Source of the DNA: Miscanthus floridulus
Taxonomy: Eukaryota > Streptophyta > Magnoliopsida > Poales > Poaceae
DNA length: 64,000 nt
Direction: 5' to 3'
NCBI RefSeq assembly: GCF_019320115.1
Contig: NC_089597.1
Span: 123,095,485-123,159,484 of the forward strand
A model generated the notes under the pieces. It was not told the origin of the DNA, ran no database searches, and was given only the letters and a program-made list of their open reading frames with translations. This document shows positions 43,108 through 57,970 of this stretch, in pieces (positions within the stretch are counted from its first letter, which is position 1; every line of letters starts with the position of its first letter). The position numbers and the translations under genes were made by a program.

Positions 43108-43831
43108 GCCACCAGCCGCTTCCCACTCGCATCCCATGTGCAACACCCAATCTACTTTTGAAACATCCAGATGCAACAACTGCAACATACGAAGAAGACA
43201 GATAAAACACTTGAAACAAGCGTCTAAAACAATTGCGAAAACGCCTGAAAAATATTTGAAAACCATTGCAAACATATGCAATATCCAGATGAAACACCTG
43301 CAAACATACATATAAAACATTTGAAAACACTTGAAACATATGTTTGCAACATGCATGTATATGCAATATCTAGATTTACTTTTGCACAATCCAGATAAAA
43401 CACTTGCAATACGTCTAGAATAGATAAAACATTTGGAACATACACTTGAAATATATGTGTATAGCCATTACAACATGTGCAACATCTCGGTCTACTTTTG
43501 CAACATTTATATACAACACTTGCAACATACCTCTGAAACATCTGAAACACTTGAAAAAAACTCTTGCAACATGCGGTTTTCACCCTTCTTCTTCCATATG
43601 ACACAACACAGAGCGGGGGAACGGCCGATTCTGACAAGCCTGTGGCTAAGGACGGTGGTGCTGTCGGGCAGTGGGCAGCTACGCCTGGGCCTGGCCTGGG
43701 CCTGGCCAACGATATCCACATCTCCTGGCCGCCTGGTCACACGCGGTGGCCGACGCCTGCATGCCTGCGTGGCTGCTGCTAGTGGGCACGGGCAAACAAG
43801 GCCGTGAGGGAGGAAGAGGTAGTGATGGAAG
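43108..43831. repeat. TGCAACA/TTGAAACA-rich non-coding repeat DNA
   Basis: Imperfect phrases such as ACACTTGCAACAT and AACATTTGAAAACA recur about every 40-60 bp to 43580, followed by a GC-rich stretch. Similar DNA occurs in grass non-autonomous DNA transposons, but no terminal inverted repeats could be fixed. It is the DNA into which the outer solo LTR inserted. Confidence 0.45.
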
Positions 43832-44236
43832 TGTCGACGAAATCTAGTCGGCAGTCTACCGAGGGGTATACCCACGATAGTAGATGATTGGTGGAGGTGC
43901 GCGTGATCAGGAACTAGATGGTAACAGAGACACAAGACACAAGATTTATATAGGTTCAGGCCATCAATGTGACATAAAACCCTACGTCATGTGCTATGTT
44001 GATTTGTATTCATCTAGATGACCATGTAGCCGTCGACTAGGGGACCCCTACATCTCCATATATACTCTAGAGGGATAGGGTTATAAGGAAAATATCCTAT
44101 TTGGTATTATTCAATAAACCACATCTTCTTGTAACCTTGCGGTGCATGCCTTGATCTTGTGGGTTGGGCCACCTTTGATGGTGTGGCCCATGTCTTGTCT
44201 TGTGGGTACCTGGGTACCAGGGGGTATATCCCCATA
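43832..44236 (-). repeat. LARD LTR (left copy)
   Basis: 405 bp, about 90% like the right copy. It ends CCCCATA where the right copy ends CCCCACA. Confidence 0.85.
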
Positions 44237-44303
44237 GCTAGTCCCCGAGCGCCTTGTATCCTTTGAGCAACACAGTCTTGAACAAGTCCAAGCAGTTTGA
44301 TGT

Positions 44304-44455
44304 GAAGCCGACCAGTTTAACTGGTGATCTGAGCGATGGAAGTCGAAGCCAACCAGTTTAACTGGTGATCCAGGCGGTGAAAGTCAAAGCCGACCAGTTT
44401 AACTGATGATCCGAGCGGTGGAAGTCAAAGCCAACCAGTTTAACTAGTTAGGAGA
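44304..44455. repeat. 41-bp tandem repeat with a palindromic core
   Basis: Nearly four copies of a ~41-bp unit centred on ACCAGTTTAACTGGT, a 15-bp near-perfect palindrome. Diverged versions (GACCAACTGGTCGGCGAC) recur to 45200. Confidence 0.8.
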
Positions 44456-45480
44456 CCTCGGACTTAGCCAAGTAAGGCTTGCCAAAAGGATATAAGGGGC
44501 TCAAGATTAATTTTAAAAATTATTCACCTCAGATGAAGTGTAGCCACTTAGACTCCGTTTGTGAGGTCAGATGATTATCATCCGTGACTTAGTCAATAAG
44601 GAGGGTAAATCAGGAAATAAGCACTATATTCACCGTATGGTGAAGTATAGCCACTTAGTCCCCGAGCCTACTGGAAGATGAAGAATGAATCTTGTAGCAG
44701 GCTCAAAGAAAATAAGTCTGAAAGCTTGCCAATGTCATCTGACATGTGCATATCAAGACCCAAACGTGCTGCCCAAGATCAGCACCCTGATCCGAATAGC
44801 ATGGAGCAACTTGATAGCACACCGATGAGACATAGTGAGATCCGACCGCCAAGGGAGTCCCCGGCTTAGCCGGTGACTCTTGCACAAAGAATCCAAACGC
44901 TGAGTCCTCAGCTTAGCTGGCAACACTTGCATGAAGAATCCGAACACTGAGTCCTCAGCTTAGTTGGCGATGCTTGCATGAAGAATCCGAACACCGAGTC
45001 CCCAGCTTAGTTGGTGAGCCCCCAGCATGGCTGACGATGAAGCGATGGACAATCTGACTAGTTGGTTGGTGAAGAATCAAGTATCGAGCAGGCCAATCAA
45101 CTGGTCGGCGACGAAGTGAGCGCCGAGTAGAAGTGAACGCCGAACAGTCTGACCAACTGGTCGGCGACAAAGTTATGAACCTAGCGGTCCGACCAGTTGA
45201 TCGGTGGAGAAATCCAAAGGCCAGATGGTACGACCACCCAGACGATGATCCTGCAATACAAATATGTAGGACGGGTAGCACATGATTTAAAAAATAAAAT
45301 ATATGAACTCGGTGATGAAGAAAACATAGTGGAGTTTATCAGGTGCAATGTATCGGTGAATTTTATATCTTGCAGAGCAATTTATGTTTATTTAGAGTTT
45401 ATTCATATTTGTATGAAGGACGAAATCCCCATGCTTAGCATTGGACATAGGAGTAAAATTTGGAGAGTGCTGAGTACTTA
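44456..45480. other. LARD interior, non-coding
   Basis: Repeated phrases TAGCCACTTAG and GTCC(C)CAGCTTAG(C/T)(T/C)GG; short direct repeats near 44880-45010. No gene. Confidence 0.6.
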
Positions 45481-45622
45481 AAAATGGAGAGAGTACATAG
45501 CAATTGACCGTGGCAAATTTTGGAGAGTGCTTAGCACTATACCATGATGAAATTGGAGAACATGGAGAGTGCTTAGCACTATATCGTGGCGAAATTGGAG
45601 AACATGGAGAGTGCTTAGCACT
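45481..45622. repeat. 42-bp minisatellite, left part
   Basis: Units of about 42 bp starting GGAGAGTGCTTAGCACT, containing the 13-bp palindrome AGTGCTTAGCACT. The array continues at 48006-48225 after an inserted solo LTR. Confidence 0.85.
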
Positions 45623-48005
45623 TAAAAGGTCCTCATGTGGTTTTGGTAATTGAGTGACAACCTAGGTGGACTAATTGTGTTTATGTGAGATACACAGGTA
45701 ATTAGTCCACAGGTACATGTGTGTGAGCAACATATGCCATAAAGGTGAAAATGGTTTGGAGATGTTGCAAAGCTCACACATGTGATGATGAAGGAGCTCA
45801 TTGCACATGAGACATGACATTGAGTCATGTGATCAAGGTGGAGAAGATCAAGACATGACTTGGCTTGATGGACCGGTTGCAAGCGTGAAGGGCAAGTTGG
45901 AGGCTTTGGAGCGATGGACCGTGTGGCGGTGAAGCTTGAGCAAGACTTGGCGCTGATGGACGAAGGCAACAGTGAAAAGCAAGTGAAGTCAAGATCGATG
46001 AACCAATATGATCACATGATGATATGAAGTGGATCATATCATTGTTGATCATGTTGGTGCATGTGTTGCATCGACATTGGAGGAGATGGAATGGAATGCG
46101 CAAGGCAAAGGTATAACCTAGGGTATTTCATTTCACCGGTCATAGGTGTGTAAAGAAGTTGATGACCGGGTTTAGGATAGATGGCCGTACTATCAAGAGG
46201 GGCCAACTTGTTTGCATATCGGTCATCTAGTGCCACTTGAGTGATCTAACTTTGCATCGTCGCTAGGATTTAGTGGCGTGACAAGTTGAGTGGCTAATCC
46301 TTTGGAAAATGATTGTGAAAATGCTAACACACATACACATGATGGTGTACACTTGGTGGTGTTGGCACATTTACAAAGGAGATGAAGTTGGAGTTGATGT
46401 GGATCAACTCGACAATGGAACGGAGGTGAGAAGGGTCTCACAGAGTGGACCGGATACTGGTCACGTAGTGACCGGACGCTGGGTTCCAGCATCCGGTCAG
46501 TAGTGGCAGTCAGTGGGCAGGCGTCGGTCGTCGACCGGACGCTGGCGCTGGAAGTGACTGGACGCTGACGGGGTGCGTCCGATCAGGGTGACATGTGGTG
46601 ACGTAGGCAGAGCAGAGAAGCTAGAAGTGACCGGACGCTGGTGCTACGTCCGATCACGACCGACCGGACACGTCCGGTCATGTCCGGTACCTTACTAGAA
46701 ATGACCGGACGCTGGGGTTGCTGCGTTCGGTCAGTTCAAGCTGTTGCGTTCGGTTGACAGATGACCGTTGAGATTGGGCGAATAGTATTTGAAGAAGGGG
46801 ACACGTGGCGTGCATCGCACGACCGGACGCTGAGGTCCAGCGTCCGGTCAATTGGACCGGAGCGTCTGGTCATCCCGACTTTTGCCCAGTGAAGGGGTAA
46901 CGGCTCTATTTGTTCATGGGGTTTTAAATAGAAGCCATGGTCAGCCTTGGGCCGGTAGCTGAGCACATTAGAGACTTGGTGGCTTGTGTAGTAGTGCTTG
47001 GGAGCCCTCCATCTCATATATACTTGATAGTGATCATTCGATTGTGTGAGAGAGCGATTCTAGTGCGATTGCATCGTGAGGTTGCATCGAGTGGCACTAG
47101 GTGATCAAGTTGCAAGCCGGTGGTGCTTGTTACTCTTGGAGGTTGCCACCTCCTAGACGGCTTGGTGTTGGTCTCCGTTGAACCCGCAAGAAGCTTGTGC
47201 GGTGCTCCGGAGAAGAGCTTTGTGAGGGGCATTGTGCTCGCCCCGCGGGAGCCGCGAAGAGCAACTCTAGTTGAGAGTGTCATTGAGCTACCCTCACTTT
47301 CGGGGTAGGTTCTTGCGGTGCCCGATGTGCGGGCTTGACGGGTGATGCCAATTAGCCGCCAAACCACCAAGTGAGCGGTCGACACAACGGGGACTAGCGT
47401 GCTGGCAAACACGTGAACCTCGGGAGAAAAATCACCGTGTCAACCTTGTTCTTCCCGTTGGTTTGCATCCTCGTTACACAAGCTTGTAATTACTTTTGCA
47501 TATATTGTGCTTGTGTAGTTGCTCTTGTAATTAGTTAGCTTGTGTAGCTTACTAGTTACCTTCTTGCTTGTGTAGCATAGAAGTAGCTCCCTTGCGTGGT
47601 TAATTTGGTTTGTGTAACCTTGTTAGTCACATTACTTAGTTTGTGTAGCTAAGTAATTGCGCTCTCTAATTTGGCATTGGTTGCCTTGTTATTGAGCATT
47701 GCTAGTGAGCTTAGGTGGCTTTGTGCTTTTGCTTACTAGCTTGTGTAGGAGCTCCCTTGTTGCTTGAAGTACTAGCGGCATAGGTTTGTGTGACCTTGCT
47801 TCTAGAATTGGTTAAGTAAGCTCTAGCTAGCCCGGCACCTTTGTTGCTTAATTAGTATCTTTGGAAGGTGCTAGAGAATATAGATAGAGGGGTGTAGTCT
47901 TGGCTAGACCGATAGTTCTAATTCCGCACTTGTTTCGGTTAGCCGACGCGATTAATTTTAGAAAGGACTATTCACCCCCCTCTAGTCCGCCATCTCGACC
48001 CTACA
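45623..48005 (+). mobile_element. solo LTR in the minisatellite (2383 bp)
   Basis: A perfect GCACT duplication (45618-45622, 48006-48010) flanks a segment starting TAAAAGGTCC and ending GACCCTACA. The start is probably a mutated TG. It contains a CCGGACGC array (46450-46870), TTTTAAATA at about 46920 and the ACCCCCCTCTAG stretch near the right end, all as in the copia LTRs here. It is a related but distinct subfamily, with no internal domain. Confidence 0.85.
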
Positions 48006-48225
48006 GCACTGTACCATGGCGAAATTAGAGAACATGGAGAGTGCTTAGCACTATACCGTGGTGAAATTGAAGAATATGGAGAGTGCTTAGCACTATACTA
48101 TGGCGAAATTTGGAGAACATGGAGAAATTTGGAGAACGTGGAGAGATTTGGAGAACATGGAGAAATTGGAGAACATGGAGAGTGCTTAGCACTATACCGT
48201 GGCAAAATTTGGAGAGATAACCCTA
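48006..48225. repeat. 42-bp minisatellite, right part
   Basis: Continues the 42-bp units. Between 48117 and 48180 a shorter 18-20 bp variant (GGAGAAATTTGGAGAACGT-like) has amplified, and one further full unit follows. Confidence 0.85.
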
Positions 48226-50242
48226 TGAAAACTGGCCCAACCATTCAGTATGCCCTGAGGCCCATTAAACCATAAAGAACTTAGATCTTGATCACGCTTA
48301 GGAGTATAGGCATCACCGAGGAGCCGCTGCCGACCGCCTATGATGCAGAGCGCTATTGCTCGTGCACGTTTAGGTGTTAAGTCAAGGACATGGTTGCTTC
48401 TGGATAACGCAAATGAGAACATGACTGGTCGGTGGCGATGAAATTGCCTAGCCCTCGAGCTTTTCTGGCCTGTCGTTATGGCGGCGATCGCTGTTGTCAC
48501 AACACCGTTCTTCGCGGCGATCATCATCGTGGTGCGGCGCGGCTTGCTTACGACTCAGGGGGCTCGCTTAGCAGCTTGCTTGGCGGCTCAGCGGTGTGGG
48601 TGGCTCGGTGGCTCGGGCGGCTACGCAGAGTCATAGGCAAACGAGTGTAATCGGAGCCTGACGTGGTCAATTCGTGTGGTAAGGCGAAGCCCTCGAGCAT
48701 GTCCGACCGAGGCGAGGGCGTAGTCCTATTTGAATGGCGATAATATACGTGATCTTAAAGATGTTTAGCATGGAGAAATAAGTAATTTGAGAAAAATTAT
48801 GGAAAACAAATGAAGAAAGCACAGGGTCGCCGCTGCTGTTGACAGTTATCAAGGTAGACAAAGTTATCCATATGTATGCATATATGTTAGAATATTCAAT
48901 GGAAAAAACCATGACTTAGCTCGTTTGTATTGATGACATTGGAGTCACGTCCCGTGAGTGTAGATCGGTAGCAAGGGAATTTATTTCTTGCATGCATGCT
49001 CGAGGCTGCATGTAGATGCAGTCAAAGCACAATGATGGTTTTTTTACTTATCTTGCATGGTATTGTAGATAATATGTCATCCTTTGCTTGTTGACGTTGA
49101 TCTTAGTGAAAATCATAATGCGTCGCCATGAGTTGCCTCGTAACGTCGAGTCGATAGCGAGGACCACGTGAGCCGTCGATGAGGGCTGATGAGCGCCACC
49201 GAAGGATGATGACGAGTCAATATTGGGTGACACAACCGAATTCCTGCCTATAATGCTCATGTAGGCATATGCGGATACTCGGGATATACATGTGTCGTAT
49301 AACATATTTAATTAAAACGTGACTTAGCCTGGGGGCATGTTGTCGCATGCTGCCACGACAAGTCGATGAAGCCGGACGACGACGAGGGCCACTACACGAT
49401 GGCGATGGGTCGACGATGCGAGCTGAACGACGATGAGGGCTTCAGGGCATCTAGTCCATCGTAAGCGCCGATAGATCGATGACGATTGCCATAGACGAGG
49501 GCGATGAGTCAGACGACGATCGCCGCCGAACGACAATGATTTGATCGATGACGTGACAGGTGCTGCGTGACGGCGGAAGACACAGCTGATTCCTGCCAAT
49601 ATTACTCAGGAAGACAAGTAGATGTAGCCAAAAGCATTTGGATATATAAAAGTATTATATATAGCTAAATGAAAATCTTGACTTAGCTTTTCTGGCTGAT
49701 CTTGCGATGGAGTCGATCCTCGAAAAGGCGAACGAGTAGCAAGGGGATCACACGACATGTGCACACCTGACGCATAGATATATGATATACACAGATGCAA
49801 AAATCATAATACGATCTTACTTGAAGTTGACCTACACGCTACTGGCTTGCCACATGTAGCCGTCTCCTTGATTGGTGCCGATGAAGCGCAGCGTTGGACC
49901 TCTGGAGAACTTTGGCGTTCAAATCGTAGAAACAGGACTTCACGCTTCATGGCGGCGCCGTCGAGGCTGCTTGTCTTGCTCGATCTAGTACATGCACCTC
50001 GGCGGTAGGTACAGATCGCCCTGCGTACTCCACACGAGAAGCTAGGCTTTTGGATAAAAGTAGGAGATCGGATCAAACCTTACGATGCGCTGTGATTCCC
50101 CACGCCATGACACACCGCCACGAATTGCGTCGTGATGCTGTCTGGATCAGCCGAGTTGCCACGAACGACGTAGCTAGATCTTGAGGTAAGCCATCTGGTT
50201 CGCCAGAGGATCAGCATGCATACCCCCTACCTGGCGCGTCAC
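48226..50242. other. LARD interior, right part, non-coding
   Basis: Short open frames on both strands lack protein character. Phrases with GACGACGAGGGC and TCGATGACG recur from 49370 to 49560. The sequence next to the right LTR holds the primer-site-like CCTGGCGCG. Confidence 0.55.
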
Positions 50243-50639
50243 TGTCGACGAAATCTAGTCGGCAGTCTACCGAGAGATATACCCACGATAGTAGATGATT
50301 GGTGGAGGTGCGCGTGATCATGAACCGGATGGTAACAGAGACACAAGACATAAGATTTATACAGGTTCAGGTCATCAATGTGATGTAAAAACCCTACGTC
50401 CTGTGCTCTGTTGATTTGTATTGACGTGGATGACTATGTAGCTGTTGACTAGGGGACCCCTGTCTCTCCTTATATACTCTGGAGGGATAGGGTTATAAGG
50501 AAAATATCATATTTGATATTATACAATAAACCACGTCTTCTTATAGCCTTGCAGTGCACGCCTTAATCTTGTCGGTTGTGCCACCTTTGATGGTGCGGCC
50601 CATGTCTTGTCTTGTGGGTACCGGGGATATATCCCCACA
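50243..50639 (-). repeat. LARD LTR (right copy)
   Basis: 397 bp. A purine/pyrimidine palindrome GGGGATATATCCCC sits at its end. Confidence 0.85.
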
Positions 50640-50644
50640 GAAAG

Positions 50645-51230
50645 GTGGTCAGCGGTGGAGGGGAAAGGCGGGCACGGCCCCGCCAGCCACAAACGCCCCG
50701 TCCCAGTGCAATGTTGAGAAGACGAGCAGCGGTGTAGGAGAGAAATATGTCAGGTAGAGATTATTAGGCCGTTTGTATGAGCTGGATCTAATTAAAATAG
50801 CGTCCGATACAAAAAAAAAAAAAAAAAAAAAAGTCCGGACGCCCGCGCAACAGCATTTCCGGTTTACAAAACCCCGGAAAGTTGCCATGACACTCCACGT
50901 GGCGCACGCTGGCCCCCTTCCGCCAAGCAACATGCAGATCAACACACCAACTCAACTCATCATCAAACTAATTAAAGCCACCAATCACCACCGTTCGTTC
51001 CAAAACTTCGACGAAAAAATTACAAAAATACTGGTGGTTCAGGACGAGAGTACACAACACGCCGCTCCACAGTTACCGGTCGTGAAGAGAAGAGTGTTCA
51101 TCACGCATGCATGCAACTACGTGCGCACGAGAGAAACAGTCTCTCTTCGCTTGTTCAAACCCAGCACCACCATTTCAGCTCTGCTCTTGCATGCCCGCTG
51201 CCAGATCGCGTCCCCTCCGCTCTCCGTTCT
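50645..51230. other. upstream region of the beta-glucosidase gene
   Basis: A run of about 23 A at 50809-50832 is followed by GTCCGGACGCCC and ordinary promoter-like DNA. No gene. Confidence 0.5.
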
Positions 51231-51233
51231 CCA

Positions 51234-51239
51234 TATATA
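51234..51239 (+). promoter_or_regulatory. TATA box of the beta-glucosidase gene
   Basis: CATATATAG about 57 bp upstream of the ATG at 51293, in a short C/T-rich leader context. Confidence 0.6.
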
Positions 51240-51292
51240 GCGCACCTCTGCTGAGTCTCTCAGACTCGGTCTCACCACTGTCGTCCTCCGTC

Positions 51293-54268
<2,976 letters not shown>

Positions 54269-54610
54269 AGGAACTGTGTGGTGGCTTGTTTAGTTGCCTT
54301 TTTGGGGCCATGTTTCATGTTTGGTCCTTGTGAATAAAATGTCAAGTAGTTTAGGACTTCGAATAAAGACAGTTCTTTTCTTCTCCTTTTTTATATATGA
54401 TATGATTGTTTAGTACTGAGTTGTATCCTCGTTGTGCAACAAAGTCATGCACTAAATTTATATAAGAAACTAAATAAAACAAAAATTTCTGTCAACAAGA
54501 ATAATGTTCCAGATCAATCCTAAAAAGCAGTTTCTATACTTGCAATATCATATAGATACTACACATAGAGATTTTATGTTCCTAATAAATGATTCCACAA
54601 AAATTCACAT
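54269..54610 (+). other. 3' untranslated region of the beta-glucosidase
   Basis: AATAAAA at 54333 and again near 54362 are likely polyadenylation signals. This stretch is the first of two related units. Confidence 0.6.
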
Positions 54611-55492
54611 CTGGAAGGTGATAAAGAACGAGACGAACTAAAGGAGCTGTATGGTGGCTATAGCATATGTGTTTGTTTAGTTGCGTTTTGGGGGCCATCA
54701 GTTTGGTCCTTTGAATAAAATGTCAAGTAGTTTAGGGGGACTTCGAATAAAGATGGTTCTTCTCTTTTTGTTTTAGGGCTTCATGTTCTATCTTATTTTG
54801 ATTTGATGATTATTTAGTACTGAGTTGTATCCTTTTGTGCAACGAAGTCATGCGCTAAATTTATATGACAAAATTAAGTAAAACAAAGTTAGAGCAACAA
54901 ATTGGTACACAAAATTGGCGCAACAAAAAAAATCATAATTTATATTAAAAAATATCAAAGCAATATTGGAAAACAAAAACTTCAGAACAAAAATTGAAAA
55001 CATGAATCAGAAACAAAAACTGGGGACAAAAATCAGGGACAAAATTTGGAACAAAATTAGGAAAATATTATTTGAGCAAAAGATTGAAAAAAATAGTAGA
55101 AAAAAAAATTCTAGAGAAAAGTCAATATAAATCAAAAGAAAAAATGGGCATCGATGCATATCCACATCTTATGAGGAAAGAAATGAAAAAGAACACAAGG
55201 AAAGGAGAAAGAGAGAAAAGAGAGAGCAATAAAATGCCTGGACATAACAATACCCACTTGCCCATTGAGGCCCCCTCCTTGCGTGAGCGGGTGACGTCTG
55301 CCAACACCGGAAGCAATAGTTTTTCTGGATACTAACCTAAAAATATTGGTAGATAGGTACAAATATTCTGAATTCATTTTGCCAACAAGAATAATGTTTC
55401 AGAGCAATCCTAATAAGCAGTTTCCATACTTGCAATGTTATATAGATACTACACATAGAAATTATATATATGTTCCTAATTAATGATTACCG
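54611..55492 (+). pseudogene. duplicated 3' end of the beta-glucosidase, with an insertion
   Basis: Starting at 54611 the last codons (GGAAGGTGATAAAGAACGAG) and the 3' untranslated sequence repeat at an offset of 370 bp. The copy has lost the original stop context and is split by about 485 bp of A-rich sequence (54893-55378) before the match resumes to 55492. No upstream exons were copied. Confidence 0.8.
54893..55378. other. A-rich insertion in the duplicated 3' end
   Basis: Repeated AACAAAAATTGG-like phrases from 54900 to 55080, then AG-rich sequence. No terminal repeats or duplication could be fixed; no gene. Confidence 0.45.
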
Positions 55493-55955
55493 ATCTTCTC
55501 TCGACTATTATCTTCCTATCCCCACTTCACGCCTTTTGGTTCTTGTGAAGATTTTTTTTGCATGAGAAACATTTCTTTCTCTCTCCTCCTTTAAGGCTTT
55601 AACTCAAAGGCCACATCATCATTTGTCTTACTATACATTGCACTCTGACTCATGGTATGAAAATCATCTTATGGTGTGTTTGAGAGATGGGATGGGATGT
55701 CTCATTCTATTTTTTTGATTGGGATGGTCTCATTTCGTTTGGTGTTTGATTGAAAGGGATGGATTCATCATCGTAGTTTTGTATTTGGTTGGAGGGACAG
55801 TGATGAAGACGATACATCACCATCTGAGATCCATTAGGCATCCATTAATATAAGTGGGACCCACCCATCATCCTCTCTCAGTTTCTTCTTCCTTCTTCAC
55901 ACTATCGCCTAGTCCTCAACCGCCTATGCTCCTTCCCTCCTCTGGTCGCCCCCAC
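55493..55955. other. intergenic, no gene seen
   Basis: AT-rich with a GGGATGGGATG-like stretch near 55690-55740. Nothing else supported. Confidence 0.5.
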
Positions 55956-57898
55956 TGAAAGCTCTAGTTTGGTTTTGGTGAATTGATGAAACCCTTAGTG
56001 CTAACCTAGTTTATCAAAGTGATTATGAGATAGGTAGCACTACTCCAAGTGATGAAGAAAATGAAGATCATGATATGATGATGGCAAGGTGATGATCAAG
56101 TACCTGGACTTGAAAAGAAGAAAGAGAAAAACAAAATGCACAAGGCAAAGGTATAAATGGTAGGAGCCTTTTGTTTCAGTGATCAAGACACTTAGTGAGT
56201 GTGATCACATTTAGGATCGATAGCCGTACTATTAAGAGGGGTGAAACTCGTATCGAAATGCGGTTATCAAAGTGCCACTAGATGCTCTAACTCATTGCAT
56301 ATGCATTTAGGATCTAGTGGAGTGTTAACACCCTTGAAAATGTTTGTGAAAATATGCTAATACATGTGCACATGGTGATACACTTGGTGGTTGGCACATT
56401 TGAGGAAGGGTGAAGAAGATAGAGGTGAAAAGGAGTTAGTCGCGCTGGTCACAGAGTGACCGGACACGTCCGGTTTTGACGATGAACTCAGAGACCGGAC
56501 ATGTCCGGTCGCCACACCGGATGCGTTCGGTGTGAATCAGCAAAGTCGTTGTTCGGTGAAACAGTTGATCGAACGCTGGCTGCGTCCGGTCCGAACTGAC
56601 CGGACACGTCCGATCGACTGTGGGTGCTTACTAAACTCGATCGGACGCTGAGGCTCAGCGTCCGGTCAATTTCTAATGGACGCATCCGATCGACCTTGGG
56701 TACTCTCTGGACTCGACCGGACACTGCGGCTCAACGTCCGGTCATTTCAATTTCTGCATCCGGTCTGAGCGTCCGGTCGTCAGTATTGTGGGCAACAACG
56801 GCTACTTTGGTTTGAACTGGACACATGGCGATCTGGGAGTGACCGGACACATCCGGTATTCGCGGTCGGTGAGTCTGGTGCTGCGTCCGGTGCATTCGAG
56901 CAGCGCGTCCGGTCGATGCGCAGTCAGCCTAATAATTGAGCCAACGGCTCTATTTCGTGGGGCTTCTATTTAAGCCCTATGGCCGGCTCAAGCTCACTCT
57001 CTTGGCCATTTGCATTGACATAGCAACCTTGTGAGCTTAGCCAAAGCCCTCCCACTCATCTGCACGATTGATTCATCATCATTGTGAGATTGGGAGAGAA
57101 TCCAAGTGCATTGCTTGAGTGATTGCATCTAGTGGCACTTGGCATTTGTGTTTCGCTGCAGGATTCACTTGTTACTCTTGGTGGTTGCCGCCACCTAGAC
57201 GGCTTGGAGCAGCGAGGATCGTTGAGCGGAGGTTGGTGATTGTCTCCGGCTCCGATCGTGGTGATTGTGAGGGGTCTTGTGCCTTCCCTGGCGGAGAGCC
57301 GAAAGGTAACTCTAGTGGATTGCTCGTGTCATTGAGTTACCTCACTTGATGGTAGGTTCTTGCGGTGTCCAATTGTGTGGACGAGGTTCGTGCAACACCT
57401 CTTAGCCGCCGAACCACCAAGTGTTGGTCGACACAATGGGGACTAGCGTGCCGACAAGCACGTGAACCTTGGGAGAAAATTTGGTTGTATCTTGCCCTTT
57501 GGTATTCTTCCGGTGATTGATTTAGTATTCATCTTATGATTGGTTCACTCCTCTACACGGCGGTATAATCACCCTACTCACTCATTTATATTCTTGCAAA
57601 CTAGTTGTGGCAAGCTCTTTAGTGTAATTAGAATTGAGAGCTTGCTTTGTTATTTTAAGTTCTTCTAGTGGAGCTCTTTAGAGTAGCAAGATTGAGAGCT
57701 CTTAGTGAGTAGTAACATTGCAAGTTGTGTGCCTAGTAATCGTTGCAACTAGAATTGTTGGATAGGTGGCTTGCAACCCTTGTAGAGCTAGAGCAAGTTT
57801 GCATTTCGCTATTTGTCATACTAATCAAATTGCTCTAGTTGATTTGTAGTTTCTAAATAGGCTATTCACCCCCCCTCTAGCCATATTAGGACCTTTCA
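55956..57898 (+). repeat. 5' LTR (1943 bp)
   Basis: TGAAAG...CTTTCA ends. It has the motif array (56455-56905), TATTTAA at about 56968 and ACCCCCCCTCTAG near the end. The primer-binding site follows immediately. Confidence 0.92.
56455..56905 (+). repeat. LTR motif array
   Basis: About 15 CCGGACGC, CCGGACAC or GCGTCCGG words in both orientations. Many carry one C-to-T or G-to-A difference from the consensus, as expected of methylated sites. Confidence 0.8.
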
Positions 57899-57900
57899 AG

Positions 57901-57915
57901 TGGTATTAGAGCCGT
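57901..57915 (+). other. primer-binding site (initiator Met tRNA)
   Basis: TGGTATTAGAGCC two bases after the LTR, one change from the usual copia site TGGTATCAGAGC complementary to the initiator tRNA-Met 3' end. Confidence 0.85.
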
Positions 57916-57970
57916 GGTCACCGTTTGATTGAAGGCTTAACAACCTCGGTGTCAAATTATGGCTTAAGTT

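Larger units (their letters stand above)
43832..50639 (-). mobile_element. non-coding LTR retrotransposon (LARD, probably gypsy-derived)
   Basis: Two direct ~400-bp repeats (43832-44236, 50243-50639) begin TGTCGACGAAATC and end ATATCCCCA-A. Flanks GGAAG (43827-43831) and GAAAG (50640-50644) are a 5-bp duplication with one change. The complement of CCTGGCGCG next to the right repeat resembles the TGGCGCGCCAGG primer-site region of grass gypsy elements, which suggests minus orientation. The 6-kb interior has no gag or pol, only tandem repeats and a later solo LTR, so it depends on another element for movement. Confidence 0.75.

Noticed and set aside
43106..43721. Cys/Phe/Tyr-rich minus-strand frames near 43.1-43.7 kb
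   Set aside because: Produced by the repetitive TGCAACA/TTGAAACA DNA; no independent coding signal.
22441..50850. A Mutator-like or other DNA transposon hosting the whole stack, suggested by GGACATCCGATCC on the left and GTCCGGACGCCC on the right
   Set aside because: The putative ends do not form convincing inverted repeats and no target duplication was found.
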